Positions 1 to 10,900 of a stretch of 64,000 nucleotides of DNA are shown here, in pieces. The DNA is taken from positions 13,179,611-13,243,610 of the forward strand of contig NC_092576.1 of assembly GCF_037975245.1 (NCBI RefSeq), given 5' to 3'. The notes under the pieces were generated by a model. That model was given only the letters and a program-made list of their open reading frames with translations. It did no database searches and was not told the DNA's origin. The first letter of the stretch is position 1; each line of letters begins with the position of its first letter. A program made the translations under genes and the position numbers. Source of the DNA: Apostichopus japonicus (Eukaryota; Echinodermata; Holothuroidea; Aspidochirotida; Stichopodidae).

Positions 1-169
1 GCAAACAAATTATATTTCCGACTGAACATGATCACGTTTATGTAATATCACGCCACTAATTCATGATATGAACATTTCGCTGAAACTAACTGCAATAGCG
101 CATACTGTCCAGACGTTCACATTATTGTAGGCCTACTTTCATTTAGGAAGTGGCAATATCGGGGCAGCC
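1..169. other. unassigned leading sequence
   Basis: AT-rich sequence with no coding exon, splice-flanked frame or repeat that I recognise. Confidence 0.4.
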
Positions 170-1345
170 ATCCCCTGCAACCACCAAGGTTTTCACAATG
201 TGACCTCAAATGACCGTTGATCCCTACCAACGACTACAGGGTAATTGTAATCAATGTGGAAAACATACACATCAAATATGAGTTATGTCCAAGCTACTCT
301 TCTTGAGAAGTTGTTTTTACAAGGTTTTAACTATTTAACCTCTGGTGACTTCAAGTGACTTTTGACCTCCACAAAAAACAACAGGCTTCTTAAATATAAC
401 GTGTAACAACTACATTATAAATATTACATTGGTCCATGATTCCTTCCTTGAGGTATCGTGTTTACAATTTTTTTCACAATTGAATCCCTGATGACCCCAA
501 ATTACCTTCAGCCTCCCTGAAAACTATAGGCTAATTTAACGTAATATGGTAATCAAAATAGACCTAATTCAATTTCACACTATTCATATTCCGGGCACCA
601 AAATGGACAATTATTGTCTTCTTTTTGTTTTACAAGGTTTTCACAATGTGACCTCAAATGATTGTTGATCTCTACCAACGACTGCATGGTTCGTGTACTC
701 AATATGGAATACATACACACCAAACACAAGTTATGTCCAAGCTTCCCTTCTTGAGATATCGGGTTTACAAGTTTCTCACAATTTGACCCCTGGTGACCCT
801 AAATCAGATTTGTTCTCCACCAAAACGAAAGTCTACTTCTATTTAATGTTGTACTCCCACACACCTAAATATGATACTGGTCAAGCTTCTCTTGTAGAGC
901 TATCGTGTTATCAAGGTTTTCACAATTTGACCCTTAGTGACCATTGACCTCTACTAAAAACAATATGGAAATTAAATTTAACATGTCACAATAAGATATT
1001 AAATATGAGATTGACTGAAGCTTACCTTCTTGAGCTACGTGTTTACAAGGTTTTCTCAATATGATCCTTGTTGACCCCAAATGACCTTTGCCATCCCCAA
1101 GAAACAATAGGCTATACTTCTACTTAATGTGGTAATTTTACAAACGAAACATGAGATATGCCCAAGCTTCGCTTCTTGAGACATCGTTTTTACAAAGTTT
1201 TAACAATTTGACCTCGGTGACCCCAAATAACCTTTAACTACATACAAAGACAAAAGCCTTCTTCATCTTGATATGATACTTCCACACGCCAAATATTAGA
1301 TTGTTCCAAGCTCCTCTTCTTGAGATATCGTGTTGTGAACAAGGT
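170..1345. repeat. diverged tandem repeat, about 125-150 bp units
   Basis: About eight degenerate units each carry the ordered landmarks TTCTTGAGATATCG, TTTACAAGGTTTTCACAA, TTGACCTC..GTGACCCC, AAATGACC and a stretch near ATGTGGTA..CACACACC. Landmarks recur near 300, 440, 620, 750, 890, 1035, 1175 and 1315. Small open frames here are chance products. A related single copy lies at about 39165-39330 inside a NUP62 intron, so the unit is also dispersed. Confidence 0.75.
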
Positions 1346-1347
1346 AT

Positions 1348-1366
1348 CACACACACACACACACAT
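1348..1366. repeat. (CA)n microsatellite
   Basis: Short uninterrupted CA run, followed by related ATGCAACCATGCACAC. Confidence 0.8.
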
Positions 1367-1860
1367 GCAACCATGCACACTAAAAGAGGAACCAAAACTA
1401 TATCGTATTCTATCGTGCATTGAAACAAATGTGATTTATTCTTGAAGCTCATTAATATGCATTCTATTATAAATACGACATGACGTATTACTGTCGCTTT
1501 TGGTACTATTGTGTAATAAATAATCATACAATGACAACGATACATATTTTTGCAAAATTTTGGCCACTTCAAAGACATTATTGCTACGGAAGCGTATAAT
1601 ATTTAGAGGGAGAGAAAGAGAGGGTGGGGTGGGGGGGGGGTGAGTGGTGATGTCTGCGACTGTCATTACATTGGAGAGTACGTAAACCATAGATGGCATC
1701 GGGTTAGGGTGAGCAATTTGTTATATTTGGCACATCTAAATACCCGGATGTGGTACTCTCTGACTTAATCCCCATCCCACCGAATTGCGGACGCCCGTGT
1801 CTATAATCAAGAATTGTTATTATTTATAATTTATTATTTATAACTATTTAATTTTACCAG

Positions 1861-1986
1861 GTTTGGAATGCTATCTTTGTGAAGGGGTAAGAAATTGTTC
1901 CTTGCCATTGAATCAACTAACTACCACTGCATGTAGCGATGGCTTAGTTTGTTCGGTAGTCAACGTCACGGTAATCAGCGGATCGG
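1861..1986 (+). CDS. exon: first half of LU domain
   Basis: The acceptor TTTTACCAG precedes a frame starting LECYLCEG, the classic Ly6/uPAR opening (L-x-C-Y-x-C). Cysteines 1-5 of the domain are here, with an N-glycosylation site (NVT). The donor G|GTGAGT leaves phase 1, which joins the next exon as a glycine codon. Confidence 0.8.
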
Positions 1987-4900
1987 GTGAGTTTGCACAT
2001 ATCCAATATTGTCTGAGTCATACTATATCATCATTTCTCAGTTAAAGGATTGGTTCAGGTGTCTAACATGTCTAACTTGTATGAAAGAGCTTAAAAAGAC
2101 AAACAGAATAGTGAAGAAACTACCATGATAGCATTCTCTGTAAAGGAGATATCACACTTTGAAGATTTCAAAATTTCTTTGCAAATGACTGGTGTAGAAA
2201 GACTAACTATGAGGGTGTGATGTCACATCCTCACTTCCTTAACATGTGTCAATATATTTCATTAAAAAATAACAACATTTTTTGTCAAAAATCTAAAAAA
2301 ATATAATCAAACATTCTTCAGATGTTAATCTCAAATACTTCCCTTGACACATATGAGAACTCCTGACGTATCTTTTGGTTGTAAGTCATAAAATCTTACA
2401 AAATATTTTAATAAAATAACAAAGACTTTTCAGGACTGTGAGAATATGACGTCACAGCTAGTCTGATTTCAGCAGTTTCTACACAATCAGATAGAACTTA
2501 CAACTTGAATATCTCCTAAACGGAAAAAGATATTTGAATAATTTCTTCACTATTGTTTTTTTTTATTGTCTTCTTTCATATAAGATAAACATTTGTGACA
2601 CCTGAACTAGTCCTTTAAGCGTGAGTTCAGGCCTACATTTCGTTTTTGAATTAATTTGTTTTGGTTCTCAACCTTTTACTTATCTCGATGTATAGCAAAC
2701 AGATTAGGGAGGTTTGAAAATACAGTGGAGGAGAACCTTTTGAAAAATGCGGATAAATATTTATTGCCCTTGACACCCGATACACACAGAGTACACAGTT
2801 ACAACTGTAAATTGTAAAGTTTTTTACCACAGTAAAAACTGGATCGTGCTATAAATCGGTAGTATATGTGTTATAAGGATTACAGTAAGAACTGAGGATA
2901 TGTGTAATTCCAACAAATCAAGTTGTTGTTTTTTTAAAATTATTATTAAGATTACACATATCCTCAGTTCTTACTATAATCCTTGTAGCACATGCTACCG
3001 ATCTATCAGATTTATCAGCACGTTCCAGTTCTTTTCTGTGGTACAAAACTTTAAGATTTACAGTAGTTACTGTAATCTCTGCGTGAATCGGCTGTCCATG
3101 AAGGAAAACATTTTACCTTTAGTTGCCTACCCACATTTGCTCATTATAAAATGTACTTCTTGGCATGCGACCATTCTCGTGTGACCAGAAGACTGTTCTA
3201 TAAAATTGACAGGTGAACTGTTATACTACCAATTGAACACTGCTTTTTAATCCATAAACAAGTGCATTTCTTGTTTGTTAACTATGTAAGTTTTAGTCAT
3301 TGAGTTTACGCTGAATATTCATACTCGTATGCATACGCCACATATGAATATACATACGCGTATGCAGACGCCACCTTTTTTTAATATAACATTATTAGTA
3401 CATGATCGTATTTGTTTTGATGCACATCGTACGTTTGTAGTACATGATCCTATATGTTTAGAACATGATCGTATACTTTAAGTACACGATCGTAGATGTT
3501 TGGTACATGATCGTAAGTTTTCAGTACATGATCGTGTATTTCTAGTACATGATCGTAAGTTTTCAGTACATGATCGTATAAAATTAGATAATCATTAACA
3601 TCATCATATGTCGTGGTCCTTTTCGCGTTCCATAGTAAAGGTTGTGTAACAGGGGAGAACTATGTCCTCCGTAAAGTTGTTACTTTCGTTTATCTACAGG
3701 CTTCACTATGCAAGATAAATACTTATTACGCGGCTGTATATTTCCTATCAAAGAAGATAACTGCCTTAATTCAACTGATGTCCTAAACCAATACGTTCCA
3801 ACATTGGTCCCTAATATCAGTCAGATTTCATTGGACTCGGAATCATTTGTTTGTTTTTGTGGCACAAATCTCTGCAATGAGCAATTAACACCGGTTAGTT
3901 TAAGTAAGTACATTTTCGATACCTTAACTAAAACAAACGATAGTTAATATAGTAGTAGTAGTAGTAGTAAGTTGAGTCTCGTCTATCCGACATGCTCAGT
4001 GATTAACCTCCGCCAGGTATCACGATCTTGTGCAAGGTTTATTGCTTCCTCGAAATTGTTAATGTTAACGTCCTTAAATTGCGACTTTATTTTCCCAAGC
4101 AAGGTAGTCACGGGCCTTCCTACTGGTTAAGCAGTATGTCTCAATGCTTCTCTTAAAGCAACCTTTGCTGGAGCGTCCTCTTGAAGTCTTGCTACATGAC
4201 TGAAAAATCTCAATCTTCTATGTGCAGCTATGGATGACCAAGTTGTTTGGTTGGTGATTGGTTGTAGAGCTCATTGTTTGATAACCAATTGTTATTGGTC
4301 CATCTAATGTTGAGAATATTACGAAGTAGTCTCCTTTGAAAAGTGCCAATATGCATACTGTTAAATGACAATGACAACAAGTTTATTTTTAGCACATACA
4401 ACATATTTACAATCAGTGGCGTAGGAAGGTACTTTTGAGTGGGGGGCTGAAGACTGATGGCCGGCCTGGGGGAGGGGTCTAAGGATTTTTTTGCATTTCC
4501 AGGTGGCCTCAGATGCAATTTGGTGCAATATAGCACACTTCAACACCCACTCCATTTTTTAAACTTAATTTTGTATTTTCACCTGGCCTTAGATGCAATT
4601 TGGTGCTCCAAATGAGATTTTTTTCTCATTTGGAAATGAAAAAGGGGTTTTCTGACTTGCGAAGCGGGGGGGGGCGGAATGATACTTCCGCCCCTCCACA
4701 TTTTTCACTGGGGGGCTGGCGCCCCCCAGCCCCCCCGGTTCCTACGCCCTTGTTTACAATATTTACAGTAAATGAACTTGTAAACAAGTTCAACAGGAAA
4801 AAAGAAGATGTTCCAGAAAGGGAGGAAAAAAGAAGTAGAAAACTTATAAATGTTTTCCTCCGAATGATTCAAATTTCATAATAGTTTACAACTTAAGGTA

Positions 4901-7900
4901 CTAAAGCAAGGTTCATGTTATATTTGTAATGAAAGAAAATCATAATCAAAATTCAATACATTGTGACTTGGAAATAGAGAAAGTAAGTTTGCTTTGTAAT
5001 TGTATTTAAATGATGAAAGGGTTTTACTGTGATTAATACTTAAATCAATGCATTCCAAATAGTAACACCAGAGTAGGAGATACACAGCTGTTTTTTTTTT
5101 GTCCTTCTAGTTCTAATTTTTGGCAAACGAAAGTTTCCACAGTGTCTTTTATTATAGCTATTTGTTGATATGGTAAACTAATTTTGAATATCAGTATTTA
5201 TGAAATCAGTATTTTGGAAATCAGTATTTATGAGCAAAAACGCACAATTGTCAAATTCTGGATCTTGAAACTGTATTCTCTTTGAAGTTAATATTGTCGA
5301 TTCAGATGGCCTCATACCACTGACAGAACTCATGGTTCTAAATATAAGCAAGAACCTACACCATATAGGACGAAACTGTTTACCTTTCAGCAAAATTGAA
5401 AGTCATTTTGATGTATCTTTCTCAATTATATATATCTTTGTTTCTTATAATTCTTGTACCATAATGCATGGTGTGAACTGTTCTCCTGAAAGAGAGACAG
5501 GTTGGTTGCGAGGGTTAAAGTTTCTGATTAACAAAGTTTATCGATCCGTTGGGTAATCGCGAATGTTCCGAGAAGTTGGGTGTATGTTTGACTTCACCCT
5601 ATACACACAGAGAACACAGTTACTACTGTAAATCTTAAAAGTTTTGTACCAAAATGAAAACTTGGTCGTGCTCTATAATTCGGTAGCATGTGTTATTAGG
5701 ATTACAGTTAGAACTGAGGATATGTGTAATTACAACAATTGTAGTTGTTGGGGTCTGTTGGGATTACAGATAGCCTCGGTTCTTACTGTAAACCTAATAG
5801 CACATGCTACCGATTTATCAGATTTGTCAGCACAATCCAGTTTTTAGTGGGGTACAAAACTTCATGATTTACAGTAGTTACTGTAATCTCTCTTTGAATC
5901 GGTTGTTGAATTCGGAAAACAAATCCTAGTCAATCTCCTTCCTATCATTAAACTCATTACTGTTACCGATATTTGCATAATTCCTGTCATAACCTGTTTT
6001 TTAAAAAAGGATCTTTGTGATTCTAAATACTTCTCAGATAAGCCCGCTGAAGATCTCGAAACGATATTATCAGGAATCGCTTATGTAAGTCCACTTTCAT
6101 GGGAACAAATCTAATTTCTGATTTGATATTCAGGTTATCTCAACAAAATATGATAGTTTATAGGTACATCGTTTCCCTCATTGCATGCACGTAAATGTTA
6201 TATATAGAGAAAAGGATACCTAATGTTTTTTTATTTTGAAAAATATTCACGTAACGTGTTAGTTATTTTACTTTAACTATCTATTTCCTTGTAGACAAAA
6301 TTCCCATCAACAATGGCTTGTAAACTTTTTCTTGAGTCAGTGACTTGCTGAACACATAGGCTATGTGTAGGCACTGCATTTGAAAAAGGATCAGGTCTCT
6401 AAAACATGCTTATGATACAGGTCTAAAGCAACTAAAATGATCAATGTTGGATACATGCATACTTAATAATAATAAGAGAGATCAATATCAATAAATATCC
6501 TTTATTTTATCGTAACAAGTATTTACTAGACCCACCAAACACCTTGTTATAACAACAACAACAACAAAACATAATTCATAGATGTCAGGGCAATACTATC
6601 TCTGCTCTCAAATTTGAGATGTACCGTAAAGAATAAAATCACTTAATAATTTGACAAAATATTGTTTATTTTTTAGGACACAGGTGGAGACAACAGAACA
6701 GACGAGGAAGTTAAAATGTCAGCAGACGCTGTGCAGGAGGCAACTAGTGATGGCGAGTTTCTGGACGAGGATTCTGACAGGGTCGAATTAACAGTTTCTG
6801 CTTTAGAATCAGTTGTGGGAAGAGGTGTCTCTTCTATCGAGGTGAGAACAAGATTAATGTCCAAACGTTATAAGTATGTGTGTTAACTTTGCAGTACGTT
6901 AATAAGAGAACTGACACTTGACATGTAAATTGTATTCAAATAATATCAATTAAATTGTTTTACATTCTTTTCATCAGGTTACCGAATCAGTGATAAGAGC
7001 AGTCAATAATTTGATTGAAGCAGACGGCGATGTTAAAGATCATGTAATGGCAGTCGGTGGTAGATTAGTTGAAGCCTTGGAGAAACAACTCAGAAATTTT
7101 CAACAGAACGAAGGCAACTTTTCTCAGATTTATGGGAACATTGGCGTGGTCTCGATAAACGTTGTCCCGAGCAATGTCGGTGGCAGCCTAACTTTTGCTC
7201 ACGTACTCGAAGATGGTAGTAGGCGAAACGTTACCGGAGGCCTTAAAGGTGGAACAAATGAGATATACGGAGATGCCAGAGCAAGTGATCACATCAATAT
7301 CAGTACCAGCGAAGGTCCTCAAGTTACTTGATGGTAATACTTACTATTATCATTCCATTCTGACTAACAAAAATGACAAGTTCCTACCTAGACATGCTTA
7401 TATTTTGTCCTAAAATTTGAAATAAATTGAAACTTTCTTATTGGTAGAGTCTTTGATTCTATTATCTCAGCTTTACAAATGTTGTTCACGAGACTGACAC
7501 TAGAGCAATACAGTATAAAATACTTCACTTACGTTTTATTTTCTAAGGAAAAAATGGATATCACATTGTATATTAAGTAATATAATGATACGTGTTTTTT
7601 TTTTCAGGGATAACCACAGCTGAAAAATGTTAGTTAATTCGTTCTAGTAACTTTCACTTCAAGTTACTATCAGAAGGTTGTTACGTGTATTACATCTCAC
7701 AAATGGTATATGAAAATGAGTAACTCTGAGTCCAGTCCTAATGTTTATAACTCATGTAATAATCGAGTAAACAGAATTCGTTTTGATAACATTTTATAAA
7801 TGTAGGCAGAATTCATTTTATCTTTTAAATAGGTACAGGTGTGGAAGTTCCGATAAGCTTCATTATATATGATTCCGATACTCTATTTACCCCATCGAAG

Positions 7901-10900
7901 CCGACCAGGCGGAAGAGGGCAACTGAGAGGATAGTCAGTCACATCATATCAACCATTCAAGATGACGATCATGATAAAGATGACGATGAAGATAATGGAG
8001 ATCCAGTAGAATATCCAATCATATCGCAATTTTTCATATTGGAGGTAATAAATAAAGAGCTTTTGTGATACTCTTACATGTTAACTCGTGTTTATTTATT
8101 TTCACTCATAATAGTTTGTAATTGTTTTAAGATAATTTTGTAATTCATAGAAGTTTTGAGACATACAGGTGCTAAGCCTGCATGCTAAACTGTAAGTCCT
8201 TTTGTAGGTATATAATAAGTACATTAACGATAAGCATTTTCTATACATTTCGCTTTTCCGAACTATTTTAATATCTAGTACTACCTTCCTTTTAATAAAA
8301 GAAACTCCAATCAGAACTAACCTTGAATGACGATTTTTTAAATTTTTTTTTACAGAATCTTAACGAATCAGAAGAAAAACTGGACAGCTCTTGTGTCGTC
8401 TGGTTATATAACGAAGACACTGATGAAGGATTTTGGTCCGATGAAAGCTGCAAAATGTTATCGGACGATTCAGATCTTACCGTGTGTTCATGTAAACACA
8501 TTGGAAGTTTTGCAGTGTTAATTGTAAGTCACAAACTTCAAAGAAATTTGTAAATAATCATAGCAAAAACGTCAGTATAATTTAGACAACGGGAATCCTA
8601 CTCTTTCTAAGACAGGGTTCTATATTCTGTTGATATTGGAAATGATGAATATTGTCTGAACTTTCGTCGTTACATCTTCGCTTCGCTGTTATTCATCATC
8701 AACACTGAATCCCTATATCATTTGTGAAGAAATTATTAATAATGATTTGACATCTTGTTACTTCCAAGAGAATCTTACCGTAGCCAATTGACATGTATCA
8801 TATAAAGGAAAAAAAACACAAAATAAAGCTCATATCAGCTTGAAAAAATTGTAGTGCTCTTTTAGCATTGTATGTATGGCGTATGCCTTACTGGAATGAA
8901 TCGTGCTATAAAATGGTTTTGCATGCATGTACTCTTAGGATTACAGTAAGAACTGAGGATATGTGTAATTCCAACAAATACCTTTTGATGCATTTGTTGG
9001 GATAACATACATCCTCAGTTCTTACTGTAATCCTAATAGCACATGCTATGCTACCGATTTATCAGATTTGTCAGCACGATCCAGTTTTTACCGCGGTACG
9101 ATTTTTTTTAAGATTTACGGTAGTTTCTGTAATCTCTTTGTGAATCGGGTGCTAATGTCTATGTAAGTGAGTGTTATTTCATTTTGAAGGCTTGGATGAG
9201 AAACTTGTCCACACCTTTGTGAATCGATTGGGCACTAGTTTCAATTGTGGTGCCTAGATATCGCTTACTATTAATACTACAGAGACTCACCATTATTGAG
9301 AGGATATCTCTAGAAATCTTATCTCATAGAAATGAATGGTAGCCCACAGCATCACAAGGGTGAATCATGTGTTGTTTAAATGTGATGGTAGAATGATCAA
9401 TCTGCTAGTAATATCAGACCTACTTCCCTCGTCTGTAATCAATAAATGTTGAGTTATATTATTATTAAGATAAACGTAACCTTCGTTCTTTTACAGAGAG
9501 TCGGTCCTCTAGAACCAGAGATTGCTCTCTACTACATAACATTCATTGGATCAATAATATCTGGGATGTGTCTGATTTTCTGCATCGTAGCCTTTCTATC
9601 TATAAAGTAAGTACCGTCATTCTTTATTTATTATATACATTCAAAATTTGATGAATCTATACAGCACAAGATAACCCACACAACCATTACAGAGATACAA
9701 ATTGATAATGAACTAAAATACTGCTTTGATTTTACAAGAAAACAAGAATATAATTCCATTAAAATGCCGATACATGAAAATATCATGATTTCAAAGTCGA
9801 GACATTTTGCTCTGAGTTTAAGTTGTTTACAGTGGTGATTCAAATGGTCACAGTTCGTCTTTCAAGAAGATCCTGCTAGGAACAAGCATCCTGTCTCCCT
9901 GACGTTTATCTAAGATAATTGACAAAGAAACATCGCCATTAAAAATTGCTAAAAGAAGAAAAAAAAGTAACTGGTTGATAATATTGTTTGCTCTTTTTTT
10001 ATTATTATTATTTCAGATCACTTAGATCGAAGCATCCGACTCAAATCCATATCAACCTTTGTTTATCTCTTTTGGGTTTCTATATTGCTTTTCTGGTTGG
10101 TCCTCTCGCTGTAGGGAAGAAACAACACTGTGCCGCGCTCTCCGCGATCATTCAATTCTTCTGTCTGGCTACGTTGGCTTGGATGTCAGCAGAAGCTTTG
10201 AATATGTATTACTTGTTTCTCAAAGCTACGAAAGGGAGCATTCGTTACTTTACACCAATTTCATGCATGGTTGTCTATGGTAAATGTCTGTGTTACTGTC
10301 ACGTATGGAACTATAACAATCGGCGATAGGTGTTTATATGTACTACACGGAAAAGAGTCGTATAGCTCTAACCCAGGGTTGTCCAACGTACGGCCCGCGG
10401 GCCACAGTCCGGCCCGCCGCAGGGTTGAGTCCGGCCCGCCAGAGATGCTATACGGTGCGAAATTTTAGTGAGCAGATTTATTGATAACAATTTGAAGCTA
10501 TATAATCAATCATTCGAACCTTGTGGGTCCAAAAAACTGCATACAGGTCAGTTTGTGTGACACTCTCTCAGCGGAGGAGGGGGGGGGGGCGGCTGAACTT
10601 TATTAATCTGTTTTATCAGGAAGGAAAATAAATCAGTGCGCTCCGCGCAGTGCTCACATTTTGTTGCCTTGGGCTTCTGGCAAAAAAAATCGAAAAATCG
10701 AGTGTAGGGTTCATGCGGCCCCCTCCTTCATCATAATCATTCCATGTGGCCCTCCTCTGCAAAAGGTTGGACAACCCTGCTCTAACCCTTACTTGAACTC
10801 ATAGGTTTAAAAAGTACCGATGCTAGAAGTTCGCATCCTAATTGTGTTTCGGTCAAGCATAACGTTTACCTTCCATTCAACACTGTTTAATCAGGGAGTT

